Shown: in pieces, positions 33,734-45,771 of the stretch
Layout of the letters: the number at the start of each line of letters is the position of its first letter
Position numbering within the stretch: the stretch's first letter is position 1
Assembly (NCBI GenBank): GCA_033807775.1
Contig: CM066326.1
Coordinates: 49,467,617 to 49,531,616 of the forward strand
Length of the DNA: 64,000 nucleotides
Reading direction: 5' to 3'
Source: Saussurea involucrata
Taxonomy: Eukaryota > Streptophyta > Magnoliopsida > Asterales > Asteraceae
Notes under the pieces: model-generated
What the model was told of the DNA's origin: nothing
Seen by the model: the letters and a program-made list of their open reading frames with translations, nothing else
Database searches by the model: none
Position numbers and translations under genes: made by a program

Positions 33734-34692
33734 TGTTGATCCAAACCCTCAGTGATTTGATAATGACCCTATCTTAAATACTTAGTGAAAATTGTAAGTA
33801 AACAATATGTATCAGAGTTTCACTATCGCTGATAAGTACTAAGATCTTACAGTACTGCTGATAGGAACTCTCGCACTTTTAGATTAAACATTCAGCGAAC
33901 ACTGTTCACCATATCGCTGAGTCTGTTCAGTCCTTATGGTGATCGCTGATAAGTTAGTTGTTTACTTATGATCCCTGAAGACAAGATTCACGTCAACAAA
34001 GGTTCTACGCTGAAGTCGAAGATCAAGCTCAAGAACCAGCGACAAGTCTCCTAATGAACTGATGCGGATCAGCGAAGACTCAGATTTGTCCACTCAACGT
34101 GAAGTATCAAGTACAAGACTTCAGCTATCGCTGAACTTTATCATCTGCTGAATAGTAAATGATAATCGCTGAATCAACGAAAGCTGATCATGAAGTCCTC
34201 CGTACAAAGTACTTTTGTCTTAACCTCCCTTGCACGCCACCGTACGAAATGTCAGAAAAGAACCTCCGAAAATCTGAAATCGTACAACCACTCTGATACT
34301 ACACTGTTCATTCATGCGGCTACTAAGGTTGTCAACAAAGGTCAATGACATGCAACCAATCCGCTGATGACACGTGTAAAGTGTATACAGAATTGCATTA
34401 AATGCATGCAGTATATAAAGAGATGAACTCACTTCATTTGAAGTAACTTGCTAACTCTGGACAAGTTCAAATCTCTCAAGATAGGATTTTATTAGTAATC
34501 TCCTTATCTTTCTTAGTGCAAGAAAACCTTAGTGTTCCAACTTGTTTAGATTTAGGTTTATCCTTAATCTTGTTTCCGCAACAAGCTGTAAATTGTTAAT
34601 GATTTATCAATAAACAATTTAGAAAAGTAAAATAGTGTGTTTGTATTCAACCCCCCCTTCTACAAACTTGTTTAAGCCTTTCGGGACCAACA
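33734..34692 (+). repeat. Family C LTR2 (959 bp), shared by bodies 1 and 2
   Basis: It is joined to a polypurine tract on the left and a primer site on the right, so it serves as 3' LTR of body 1 and 5' LTR of body 2. By eye it is identical to LTR3. Confidence 0.95.
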
Positions 34693-34772
34693 AGTGGTAT
34701 CAGAGCAGATTTGTTTAATCTCATAAACAAGATCTAATCTAAGATATTTCTCTTCCTTGCTATTATCTGAAA

Positions 34773-37181
34773 ATGGCCAACTCAAACACAAACACTCACT
34801 ATATCGACAATGGTTCTCTTGCAAAACCCCCTAGATTTTCCAGAGACAACTTCAACTTATGGAAAAATAGGATGACACTCTTCTTAGAAGGTGTAGACCC
34901 TACTATACCTTACCATCTTGAAAACGGTCCACACATCCCTGTAACGATTGATCCTGCCGTTCCAGCCACTGCAACTAGAGCTGCTATTCCAGAAAGGCTG
35001 ATTCCAAAGGAAATCCATCATTGGACCGATGAAGACAAGAAGAAAGTGGCTATAGATACAAAAGCCAGATCCATACTATCCATGGCCCTTCCTGACGAAG
35101 TCTACCATTCCGTCATGAACCTGAAATCCTCAAAAGCCATGTGGGACACAATATGTGTTCAGTATGAAGGAACGTCTGAAGTCCAGGATTCAAGAAAGAT
35201 CAACCTGGTAAGACAATACGAAAGTTTCATCTCTGGTAAGAATGAAACTCTCTCTGAAGTACATCAACGTTTTAATTGCTTAATTATAGATCTTAAAACG
35301 GTTGGTAAGGAATATTCTAACTTTGAAGTTCTGACAAAGTTTTTAGAATGTTTACCTGAAAGCTGGGACAATTATTCCATGTGTCTCAAGCTGTCAAAAG
35401 ATCTAAGATCAATGACACTTGCTACCTTATATGGCACATTGCTGAATCATGAGCAATCTAGCCATCCTAAGAAGAATCTTGTAAAAGATTCCAAAAGCAC
35501 CCCTGTTGCTTTAATCTCAGAGGAACCTTCTACTCAGCGACCCGTGGTCACTATCACTGAGTTAGAAAGTAACTCTGAAAGATCATCAGATTCTGATTCT
35601 TCAGATGATGAATCCTTGGCTCTCCTAACTAAAAAGTTCAGGAGATTCGCCAAGAAGAAAATGTTTAGAAAGAACAAAACTCTTTCTATAGCTGACAAGC
35701 CTAAGTCATCAGCTTTTGTTGATAAGGCTACTGCTACTTGTTTTAACTGCGAAAAGACAGGTCATTTCGCTAACGAGTGCAGGTCAAAGAAAATCATGAG
35801 ACCTTCAGCCTTTACAAAGAAATCCTTTGTTCCAAGGAATAAAGACGACAAATACTTAAAGCTGAAGGAGAAGTATGCAAAGCTGAAAAGCTTTAAGAAG
35901 AAGGGAAAAGGCCTAATGGCTGACTATGATTGGGCTGCTTCTGATGAAGAAGCCGCATCATCTGATTCTGAAGATGATGAAGCAAATCAATGTCTCATGG
36001 CCAAGATTGAAGAAGAGGAAGAAAGTTCAAACATTCCCTCCACTTCAACATCTGCCATTCAGGTATCACCCTCCTTCTTTACCAATATTGTAAATATTGA
36101 TGAAGCTGATAGTCTCCGTAAAATCGAACTACTGACTAGAAGTTTATACGAAGCCATGAACGGCAAAGCTGTGGTTGAAAACCAAAATCTTGATCTCGCT
36201 GAAAAGCTTAAAAATTGCCACCTTCAAATAGAAAAGCTTTCTAAATTTGAAGAAGATTTTAAAGATCAAGTCCATTTAAATCAGCTAGTCAAAATTGAAC
36301 GAGCGGAAGCTATCGCTGCATTAAAAGCTGAACAAGCTACTGTTGAAGGATGGTGTAATTCTTCAACAAAGATCACTGAGATAATTAAGGCTCAGATTCC
36401 TCTGAGTAATAAACGTGGTCTGGGTTATAAATATGATACTCCAATACCAACCACTGAACGTTCAATGCTTAAATTTGGAACGTTCGTATCCTCAGTAGCT
36501 GACACTTCTTCATCTCAGTACTCCTCGTCGATTACACCAATCCCTGAGGAAACTCCTACCTCCTCAAAAGGTAAGGAGAAAATGGTTTATTCAAAACCTA
36601 CCTCTGTCTCTAAAGATAAAGGTAAAGGAATTGTAATTTATCAAAATCCTCAGAAGGGTACTTTAGTACCTAAGCTGAATGCTTCCAAAGCCTTAGTGAT
36701 TCATTCATCTGGTTCTAGAAATCAGACCTCTGGATCAGTTCAGCGACCTACTCCTAGACTCAGAGTAGATATCCTTGGTAAGAAATCTGAAGAACTGAAT
36801 GTTCGTCCTATTTCAAATACCAATAGTGTACTTGGTGCTGGCACTTCTAATTCCAAATTAAAAGCTCAGCACACAAGTGGTCCTAGAACTAATTTTAGTT
36901 ATAGGAAATGTTATCACTGTGGACTTACCGATCATATTGCAAGTAAGTGTCCCACAGCCACCAAAGATGATAAGATAGCTAAGGTGAAGATAGCACCAAA
37001 GAAGACCAAACCAGTTGCAAGTCAGGTCAAGGTGACTCCTACCGCTGAGGTCAAGAAATTGACCAAAGTGAAGAAAGACAAAGCTGAATCTTCAAATGCT
37101 GCGAAGACTGCTGAACCCATTCCAACCACTTCCACTGACAAACGCGTATACATGGTGAAGTGGGTACCCAAGCAAAACTAA
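34773..37181 (+). CDS. gag: Gag polyprotein, C copy 2 (802 aa)
   Basis: Open reading frame with both knuckles. At every site where copies 1 and 3 differ in gag it carries the copy 3 state (Ile in the PVTIDPAV stretch, Pro before KKNLV, Ala before CFNC, AASS for SSS, Asn in LSNKRG, Lys in SVSKD). This ties the left part of body 2 to body 3. Confidence 0.95.
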   Translation: MANSNTNTHYIDNGSLAKPPRFSRDNFNLWKNRMTLFLEGVDPTIPYHLENGPHIPVTIDPAVPATATRAAIPERLIPKEIHHWTDEDKKKVAIDTKARSILSMALPDEVYHSVMNLKSSKAMWDTICVQYEGTSEVQDSRKINLVRQYESFISGKNETLSEVHQRFNCLIIDLKTVGKEYSNFEVLTKFLECLPESWDNYSMCLKLSKDLRSMTLATLYGTLLNHEQSSHPKKNLVKDSKSTPVALISEEPSTQRPVVTITELESNSERSSDSDSSDDESLALLTKKFRRFAKKKMFRKNKTLSIADKPKSSAFVDKATATCFNCEKTGHFANECRSKKIMRPSAFTKKSFVPRNKDDKYLKLKEKYAKLKSFKKKGKGLMADYDWAASDEEAASSDSEDDEANQCLMAKIEEEEESSNIPSTSTSAIQVSPSFFTNIVNIDEADSLRKIELLTRSLYEAMNGKAVVENQNLDLAEKLKNCHLQIEKLSKFEEDFKDQVHLNQLVKIERAEAIAALKAEQATVEGWCNSSTKITEIIKAQIPLSNKRGLGYKYDTPIPTTERSMLKFGTFVSSVADTSSSQYSSSITPIPEETPTSSKGKEKMVYSKPTSVSKDKGKGIVIYQNPQKGTLVPKLNASKALVIHSSGSRNQTSGSVQRPTPRLRVDILGKKSEELNVRPISNTNSVLGAGTSNSKLKAQHTSGPRTNFSYRKCYHCGLTDHIASKCPTATKDDKIAKVKIAPKKTKPVASQVKVTPTAEVKKLTKVKKDKAESSNAAKTAEPIPTTSTDKRVYMVKWVPKQN

Positions 37182-37193
37182 TCTTCCTTTGTA

Positions 37194-40100
37194 TTGCAGG
37201 TTAAGAAGGGTATCTGGTATCTCGATAGCGGATGCTCTAGACACATGACTGGAAAGAAAAGCCTGCTCGCTGAATACAAGGAAGAGAAGGGTCCCTCTGT
37301 GACTTTCGGTGGAAATGGAAAAGGACACACCCGAGGGTATGGTGTACTTTCAAATGGTACAACATCCTTCAGAAGAGTCGCATATGTTGAAGGGCTGAAG
37401 CATAATCTTCTGAGCATCAGTCAGCTTTGCGACATGGATAACAAAGTGATTTTCACCAAGGAATCCTGCTTTGTCTCTGACAAAAAGGAGAAGATAGCTC
37501 TCAGCGGTTATCGTTTGGAAAATGTTTACGTTATAAACATGGACTCAACAACCACTGAGAACTCCTGTTTCTTCTCAAAGGCATCTTCTGATGTCAACTG
37601 GCTATGGCACAAGAGGCTTTCACATCTCAACTTCAAGACACTGAATACTCTTTCATCCAAAGAGTTAGTCACTGGTCTACCTCAACATTCATACGCCAAA
37701 GAATCCTTATGTTCAGCGTGTGAAAAAGGGAAGCAGACCAAGGCAAGCTTTAAGTCCAAGCAAGTTTCCTCAGTGTCATCTCCTCTTCAACTACTCCATA
37801 TGGATTTGTTTGGCCCCGTTAACAAACAATCCATCGCTGGAAAGAAATATACGCTGGTCATAGTTGATGAATTCTCTCGTTATACATGGGTAATGTTTCT
37901 CCGTTCTAAGAGTGACACCCCTGAAGAACTCATCACCTTTGTTCGGAAGATGGAAACTCTGAACAATATGACTGTTCGCTCAATAAGGAGTGATCATGGA
38001 ACTGAATTCAAAAACAGTTCTCTTGATTCCTTCCTTGAGAGCAAGGGTATTTCTCACAACTTTTCGTCAGGGAGAACACCACAACAAAACGGAGTCGCTG
38101 AAAGAAGAAATAGAACAATTATTGAAGCTGCACGTTCAATGCTCAGCGATTCTCACCTGCCTACTCAGTTTTGGGCAGAAGCTGTCAACACGACTTGTTT
38201 TACGCAAAACAGGTCGCTGATAGTCAAAAGATTCAAAAAGACAGCCTATGAACTTTTTCATGGGAGAAAGCCTTCAATCAGCTTTCTTCACATCTTTGGT
38301 TGTCAGTGTTTCATACTGAACAACAGAGATGCCCTTGGAAAGTTTGATCCTAAGGCTGATGATGGAATCTTTCTTGGATACTCCTCAGTTTCCAAAGCCT
38401 TCAGAGTCTTCAACCGAAGAAGACAAACTGTAGAAGAAACTATTCACGTCACGTTTGACGAATCCCGTTCAGCGAATTCTAAACCGAACGCTGATACAGA
38501 AGAACTGAATCAATGGATGTTTTCTCATCTTTGTGATTCAGAAGATGTTCCCACTACTCATACTCATACAACTGAAAATGATGGTCCTACTATCATTCCC
38601 AATATGCAGAATAGTGAAGATGAAACATCTTGGGTCTCAGCTGTTCCTATAAATACTATACCCGCAGTTGATCCAAATGTCTCAGAAATTCCATCTATTT
38701 CTCAGCAATCAGTGAATGAAGTGACAAATGCAAGCATTCCTCTCTTAGCTGATTATCCAGAAGTAGCTGAAGCCTCATCTTCAATTTCTCCAGTTCAGAC
38801 TGAGTCAGCGACGCATGCTCCGGCTCAGCGATGGACTGTAAATCACCCAATCGATCAAATTCTTGGTGATCCCAACGCTGGTATTCAGACTCGTAGAAGT
38901 GCAGGTAATATTTTTTTATTTGTTAACTTTATTTCTCTAACTGAACCAAAGAAAATAGATGATGCCCTCAGTGATCCAAACTGGGTCAGCGCTATGCAAG
39001 AAGAGCTGACTGAATTCGAAAGAAACAAAGTTTGGAAACTTGTTCGGAGACCAACTGACAAAACAGTGATAGGCACTAAGTGGGTCTATCGAAACAAGTT
39101 GGACGAACATGGTACTGTAACTCGCAACAAAGCTCGTCTTGTTGCTCAGGGATACAGACAAGAGGAAGGTATAGATTATGACGAAACCTTTGCTCCTGTA
39201 GCAAGACTTGAATCTATTCGTCTTTTCTTAGCATATGCTGTACACAAAAACTTCACTGTACATCAAATGGATGTTAAGTCAGCGTTTCTAAATGGAAAGC
39301 TGAATGAAGAAGTTTATGTGGAACAACCTCCAGGATTCTCAGATCCTAAGCGTCCAGGTTATGTTTATAAGCTGGATAAGGCACTTTATGGCTTGAAGCA
39401 AGCTCCTCGTGCATGGTATGACACTCTTTCTACGTATCTCCACCTTGAAAAATTTGAGAGAGGTAAGATTGACAAAACTTTGTTTTTTAGAAAAATAAAA
39501 GGTCATATCATTTTAGTTCAAATATATGTTGATGACATTATATTTGGTTCTACTAACCCTGAGCTTTGTACTCGTTTCGCTGATAGAATGAAAGATGAGT
39601 ATAAAATGAGTATGATGGGTGAACTAACATATTTCCTTGGTCTTCAGATTAAGCAAACTGAAAAAGGAGCTTTTATAAATCAGGGAAAGTATGTTAAAGA
39701 TATGCTGAAAAAATTCGACTTAACTGAAAGTTCAGCTATGAAAACCCCTATGGCACCACCGCTGATACTTGATAAGGACACAAAGGGTGTTCCTGTCAAT
39801 GTCACGCTGTACCGTGGGATGATCGGCTCACTACTGTATCTTACAGCTAGCCGACCCGATATTATGTTTGCAACATGTCTGTGCGCACGATATCAAGCTG
39901 AACCTAAGATATCTCATATGAAAGCTGTAAAGCGAATCTTTCGATATCTTAAGGGTACAGCGAATCTAGGTCTTTGGTATCCCAAAGATTCAGGATTCGA
40001 TCTAACCGCCTATTCAGACAGTGATTTTGCAGGTTGCAAAATGGATAGGAAAAGCACCACAGGAGGATGTCAGCTCCTGGGTGGAAAGCTGGTAAGTTGG

Positions 40101-40472
40101 ACAAGTAAGAAGCAAAACTCGGTGTCCACTTCCACAGCTGAAGCTGAGTATGTAGCCGCTGGAAGCTGCTGTTCTCAAGTCTTGTGGATGAGAAATCAAC
40201 TACTAGACTATGATCTTCAGCTCTCCAAAATTCCAATCTATTGCGACAGCACAAGTGCCATCGCTATAGCAAACAATCCAGTGCTACACTCAAAGACAAA
40301 ACACATAGAAATCAGATATCATTTTATCAGAGATCATGTGATGAATGGTGATATAGAACTTCATTTTATCCCAACTGATTATCAGTTAGCTGATTTGTTT
40401 ACCAAACCTCTTGATGAGACAAGATTCAACTTTCTCATCAGCGAGCTTGGAATGCTGAACTTTGAAGGATAA
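37194..40472 (+). CDS. pol: Pol polyprotein, C copy 2 (1092 aa)
   Basis: Open, with all catalytic motifs. Private changes are Gly for Val just before RTPQQN and Thr for Ala in AVNTTC, both in integrase near the Glu of the triad. It shares the 'gaactcatc' form with copy 1 where copy 3 has 'gaacttatc' (copy 2 near 37927). The Gly change could affect integrase but is not a known catalytic residue. Confidence 0.95.
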   Translation: MQVKKGIWYLDSGCSRHMTGKKSLLAEYKEEKGPSVTFGGNGKGHTRGYGVLSNGTTSFRRVAYVEGLKHNLLSISQLCDMDNKVIFTKESCFVSDKKEKIALSGYRLENVYVINMDSTTTENSCFFSKASSDVNWLWHKRLSHLNFKTLNTLSSKELVTGLPQHSYAKESLCSACEKGKQTKASFKSKQVSSVSSPLQLLHMDLFGPVNKQSIAGKKYTLVIVDEFSRYTWVMFLRSKSDTPEELITFVRKMETLNNMTVRSIRSDHGTEFKNSSLDSFLESKGISHNFSSGRTPQQNGVAERRNRTIIEAARSMLSDSHLPTQFWAEAVNTTCFTQNRSLIVKRFKKTAYELFHGRKPSISFLHIFGCQCFILNNRDALGKFDPKADDGIFLGYSSVSKAFRVFNRRRQTVEETIHVTFDESRSANSKPNADTEELNQWMFSHLCDSEDVPTTHTHTTENDGPTIIPNMQNSEDETSWVSAVPINTIPAVDPNVSEIPSISQQSVNEVTNASIPLLADYPEVAEASSSISPVQTESATHAPAQRWTVNHPIDQILGDPNAGIQTRRSAGNIFLFVNFISLTEPKKIDDALSDPNWVSAMQEELTEFERNKVWKLVRRPTDKTVIGTKWVYRNKLDEHGTVTRNKARLVAQGYRQEEGIDYDETFAPVARLESIRLFLAYAVHKNFTVHQMDVKSAFLNGKLNEEVYVEQPPGFSDPKRPGYVYKLDKALYGLKQAPRAWYDTLSTYLHLEKFERGKIDKTLFFRKIKGHIILVQIYVDDIIFGSTNPELCTRFADRMKDEYKMSMMGELTYFLGLQIKQTEKGAFINQGKYVKDMLKKFDLTESSAMKTPMAPPLILDKDTKGVPVNVTLYRGMIGSLLYLTASRPDIMFATCLCARYQAEPKISHMKAVKRIFRYLKGTANLGLWYPKDSGFDLTAYSDSDFAGCKMDRKSTTGGCQLLGGKLVSWTSKKQNSVSTSTAEAEYVAAGSCCSQVLWMRNQLLDYDLQLSKIPIYCDSTSAIAIANNPVLHSKTKHIEIRYHFIRDHVMNGDIELHFIPTDYQLADLFTKPLDETRFNFLISELGMLNFEG

Positions 40473-41466
40473 ATCTTCAGCGGTTCACATTTAATCAGCG
40501 ATACGTTTATACATTCTTGTATAGGCTCTGGATAAAATAAACTTGTACAATCCATTTCATCATCTTCTCTCTGAATAAATTGGGTTAAACTGATATCAAG
40601 GTATGTTTTCTCTGACAAAACGCATGAAAATGCAAGATTTCAAATTCTTTCATCGCTGAATAATATTTTGAAATTTCTTAAAACCCTCACTGATATTTCT
40701 ATTCAGTGCTTCATATTTTCCAAAGAGTCCCTGAGTTTTTCTTTCAAAACCTCAGAGACAACGAAAGAATGTGAAAGGACAGTTGTGACGTCTTTGCAAC
40801 GGATAACACCAGGCACGCTCTTTTTCTGACACACGTTTGCACGTTTCGTTGTCTATCCAATCAAATGCAAACACGTGTCCGTGTCATGATGAAAAACTTT
40901 CCCGCTCAAGTTTTTCTCTCTCTACTCTCTTCCTATATAAACACTCTCAAAGTTTATATTTGTCTTTTATGCGAGTCAATCTTTCTCCGCAAGAAAAGAA
41001 CACTGTTGCATTTTGTGCTCTCAATCTTCAAGAACTGTTCATCATCTTCTTCATGAAACTCAAGGTTAATATGTTCTTATCTATTATCAAATGCAAATAA
41101 CTTGTTTTCGATCTTATCATTGTTTTACACAAGATCAAACAAAAGAACTCAAAAATAAAATCATTTTCTTTCATGGTTTTATAAACACAACCATTTCATG
41201 GTTGTTCTTCAAGTTTTAAATCTAAAATCTTAAACTTGTTCTTCTTTCGTATCCATTTTTTTTTAAACTGGAATACAAGGCTTATAGGTGTTATATTCGT
41301 TTTTTTTTTTAAAAAAAAAAAAACAAGAAAAACCCTAATCTTCATTAAGACTTTTTTTGTCTGAATGAAATGGACAAAATTCGAAAAATCTTAATGGAAA
41401 TTTTCTTTCCACATTAAGATATTTCTTATTTGTTAACATCTTTGGTTGAACTGATAATACAGTGAA
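40473..41466 (+). promoter_or_regulatory. C copy 2 spacer with candidate aORF promoter
   Basis: Near-identical to the copy 1 spacer. CACGTG lies at 40872-40877 and TATATAAA at 40934-40941. No gene is seen. Confidence 0.5.
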
Positions 41467-44400
41467 ATGGCAACTTCAAAGCTGAATGTTACCGCTGAGT
41501 CCATCTTCGCTGATTCTGAGGAACTGGAAATCACCAAAACTCCTCAGGTTAAGTTTGAGCTGGATCAACTAGACTGGACAAAGGCAAACAACCTTTCAGC
41601 GCTTCTCGAGTTTCCTCCTCGGAAGCAGGTATCCCATCTAGACGACGCTGTAAATTTTTTGAAGAATAGCCCCATATACACAGCACTGACAATCACACCT
41701 CCTGCCAGTCAGCGTCTATTATCCCAATTCTGGTACTCTGCCAGACACACCAACCTACCCTCAGCCAAAGATCCATCTAAAACCATCGACTGCATACTCA
41801 GCGATACTGAGTATGGCACCATCAAGATAACCCCCGCAATAATCCGCAAAGCTCTGAAATTCCCTAACGCTACCTCAGAAAATCCTTTCATTCCATTTCC
41901 TGACCACAAGAAGCACGCTGACAGGGAAGAAATCATTGCTTTCCTTGATGCGATGGGTTACATCTGGGAGACTGGAAGAGACAAGCTACCTGAGAAGAAG
42001 CTGACGCTGATAAAGAAATCCAAGATGCCCAGCGAGATGAACTTCATCTTCGCTCACCTGATCAGCTGCATGACAGCGAAATCCGGATCTTCTGATCAAG
42101 CCGCTCAACCTCAGCAGACCATGGGTTACGCACTGCTGAAAGGTCTCAACATTGACTGGGCCTCCATCATCTATGAAGACCTCATTCAACGTGTTGATTC
42201 TGCCGCTGATCGACCAGCATGGGTTCCTTACCCGCGATTCATCAGCGCCATCTTTCAATATGGCCTGAAGGACAGCTATCCTGAAGAGGGTGATCTGAAA
42301 CTCTCTCAGATTGGCCCTAAAGTTCTCGACTTCAAGCCTGTCGCCAACGAGGTACGTCTCTCTAAATTCTCACTCTTCTAAATTCTCCGCTTTCTGTGGC
42401 TCCTTCAGCGACAATACCCATCGCTGATACCCCGGCCACAAAATCCATTCCTTCTAAGAAAAGGAAACAATCTCTTACCCCTCTTGATTCCAAAAGGATC
42501 AAGAAAACCAAGGAGCAACCCCAGCAATTGCATGCTGAAGACTCCTCAGCTCATTCTGAAGAGCTGAAGGAAAGTTCCGTGGTACGCTCTGCCACACCAA
42601 TTCAAGCCATCCCTTCTAAACCTACTTCAGCGTCCTTAAACGCTGAGGTTAGAACTTTGGAATCTACCCAACCTTCGTCAGTCTCTCAAAAGACTGATGA
42701 AGTACTTCTCAGCGAATCCAACGCTGAACTTGAAACCCAACCCCAATTCTTATCCTTCGCTCCTCCCTCTACTTCTTTGGACACTCCTCCAGTCAAAACT
42801 GGAGATGCCATCATTCAAGAAGCCGTTGAAACTTCTCAGCGAATGACGAAGAAAGGACCTGCAGAGATCTCCATCCCTCACGGAACTTTTGAGGGAGATA
42901 TGGAACACTATGGAGGGACTCGAAACTTTGATGAGTTCGTCAACGCTCCTGCAGGTACAGATCCCACCTTAAACACTGTAACTAAACCTGAAACTTCTGA
43001 GCTTTCCTTTGTTCACAAGTACTTATATGTTACAGGTCCTTTTTTGGGAGACATCAACCAGTCTCTGAAGTCTATGGAGATGAAACTTACGGATCTCACC
43101 ACCGGTCTATCAAATAACTCTACAGCTGTAACAAACGCTGGAGAGAATCTGACGAAGCTGACTACTGTGGTGGAAAAGAAGGCCTCCTCTGATGACATCA
43201 AAGACCTTGATAAAACTCTCGCCGACTTTGCCAAAGTGCTCTCCGACATCTACACTGACTACACCAACCTCAAATCATCAGTTTCCACCATTTCCAGCGA
43301 GGTTACAACGCTGAAGAAATCGGTTGGTACACTCGAAGGTGATATGTCAGTGGTCAAGACCGACTTGGGCTCAGTGAAGACCGATCTTAGTTCTGTCAAG
43401 ACAATGATCGAGACGCTGGTGAACAACGCAAATAATCCAGCTCCTGCTCCGGCCCCTGCACCTGTTTTGGACTCATTCACCGCAGAGGATCGCCAAGAGC
43501 TGAAGAAAATCACGCCTGCTATTTCTGGCCTAGAAGACAGAATAGCTAAGCTTGAAGGTTGTGTGAAAGTCTCTGGCCCAGAAGACAGAGACAACACCAA
43601 TGCTGAATCTACCCATTCCTCCCCCGCCCATCATGAGAAAGAGGGGGAGAAGAGCGCTGAACAGGAGAAGAGCGCTGAAGATCAAAATAAGAGCGCTGAA
43701 GACCTTTCCCATGATGAATCTATCAGGGGAGAGGGTAATGAAGATCGGATTACTGGACCTCAGGGAGATGAAAACCCTGAGGGAACCGAGAACCTCGCCT
43801 CTGTATCTGAGGGGGAGCAACTCGAAGAAGATGCTGAGGAATCCGAAGCAGAAGAAGACGAAGACTTCGACATCCCTGAAGCTGAACCATCCTCCTCTCC
43901 AAGGAACGATGATGATGATGATGAAGATGACGATGATTTCTTTGTTGTCAAACCTGCTCCTCGAACCAAAGCTCTTAAAGGTATTTCAATAAAAGAACCT
44001 TCAGGGGAGAAGACAAAGACAAAGCAGTCAGCCTCTGGCGCTGAGAAAAGCAAAGACAAAGGCATCGCTGAAGATGATAATCTGGCGATCCTACTTGCAA
44101 AACCGATTTGTCAGGTACACTAAACTTATTTTTCCTTCCCTGATCATCTCTGAAAAATCAGTTATCCATTCCACAAACACCATACACATCCACATTTTTT
44201 TCTATCTTTTCTACCCAAGCTCTTCTACCCAGTTCTTATTTGTAAGATCGCTGCGTTTCAGCTAGTCCTCTCCCCTGTTTGAGGATATCGCTGAAAGATC
44301 TTCTATTGCGACTTCACCAATAATTCCAGCTACCGCTGAAGACATAATCCCAGTCTTAGATTTAATCTCTGAGACTGATGAATCAGAAGAACAACCTCTC

Positions 44401-45501
44401 TCGCACAGAAACAGACCCTCCTCAGTTCGTCAAAAGAGGAGAGAAGAAATGATAAAGCGATTCGAGGATCAGCGAATCATCCTAAGGCGCGATCAACTAC
44501 CTTCAGTTCCTCCTAAGTTCAGAATTTCAAAAGCTGAATACCAGGATCATCTCAGAGCTGAACGCCTCATCGCTGAAAGGAAGGAAGCTGAAGATAAAGA
44601 CAGAGAATACGCCATCAAGCTCACTCAAGAATCTGTCAAAGACCCCAAGATGAAGCATATTCCCATTCAAATCCAACGAAAGCTTTGGGAACAAGCCCAG
44701 AAGATCGTGGAAAAGAAAGCTGAAGTTTCTCAGACCACCCTGATCTGGTGTAAAGAGAAAATCCACTTCAGATATCGTCCAGCGAAGATCAACAAGGTAT
44801 TCATCTCTGGAAGAACCTCCATCGGAGTACCTATTGTTGACATCAAACTGTTCAGAGAAGATGACTCATCTGAAACCTTTCGTGCTGACACTGTAAAAAG
44901 GTATGGTCTCTCTGAATGGCTGGAGATGAGGTTAGCTATCCAACCATCAAAATCTAAGTACAAGGATCATTTCGAAAAGCTGATAAACAGACAGATCGAT
45001 TTGATATCTTCTTGTGTGGATATTCCTCCTGTTCCTGATCTAAAGCCGAAAAGAAAAAAGGACTCTCCAAGGAAGAAACGTCAAGATTCAAACTCAGGTC
45101 CTGTCATACGAAATGAAACTGGAATTGGTTTCTCTCGCGCTGAAGTACTTGGTCCTGATCCTGATCTATTTGCCCTTGACGTCTCTTTGCCACCATGTGA
45201 ACTTTTCGTCCCTGGTAAAGTCATCAGTAATCCTTATGGAATATTCTTTCTTGACTACGACGGACGTAAATGCTTTCAACGGATCGCTGAGCTTCCAATC
45301 ACTCCAATCGAACAGCTCAAAGATCTCATCTACTGGTGCGACTTCAGAAAAGACATTCAGGCACGACACCTAAAACCCTTGATTTTTGAAGCTGCTCTGA
45401 AGCTAAAGAATAAAGGAGAAAAGGTTCCTGACTGGATGATTCCAACTGAAAAGACAACCCTTGATGAACTTCTCATTAAGGAAGAACCCTTTGAAGGCTG
45501 A
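41467..45501 (+). CDS. aORF, C copy 2 (two likely introns)
   Basis: Exons by homology with copy 1: 41467-42351, about 42459-44114 and 44266-45501. It follows copy 1, not copy 3, at the diagnostic sites (SSVSQK, KLTDLTTG, KKSVGT and the presence of intron 2). Private changes are Phe for Ser in ESIFADSE and Phe for Ser in DPDLFALD. Architecture and uncertain function as in copy 1. Confidence 0.7.
44115..44265 (+). other. Likely intron 2 of the C copy 2 aORF
   Basis: Same donor and acceptor as copy 1. Unspliced, the frame stops a few codons past the donor. Confidence 0.6.
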
Positions 45502-45771
45502 CAACAATCACCATTTTTTTCTCTATTGTATCAGTCATCCTTTAGTACTTGTAATTTATTTCGCTTGTACTTGTAATCTTTCTTATCCATATTGTAACCT
45601 GATTCAAAGATTTAAAGAAAGATTTCAGCGAATGTACTTTACTCCATCAGTACTGAAAAGATCCCAGAAAACAGTAAAAGGGACAAATATTTTATGAGTT
45701 CTTTTTATCCTTATGTTTTCATTAAATAGCAATTTTCTCTGTTGCTATGTCATAATCAAATAGGGGGAGAT

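Noticed and set aside
43259..44065. Ser-rich minus-strand frames within the C aORF, repeated in each copy
   Set aside because: They are shadows of the acidic and Asp-rich plus-strand coding sequence.
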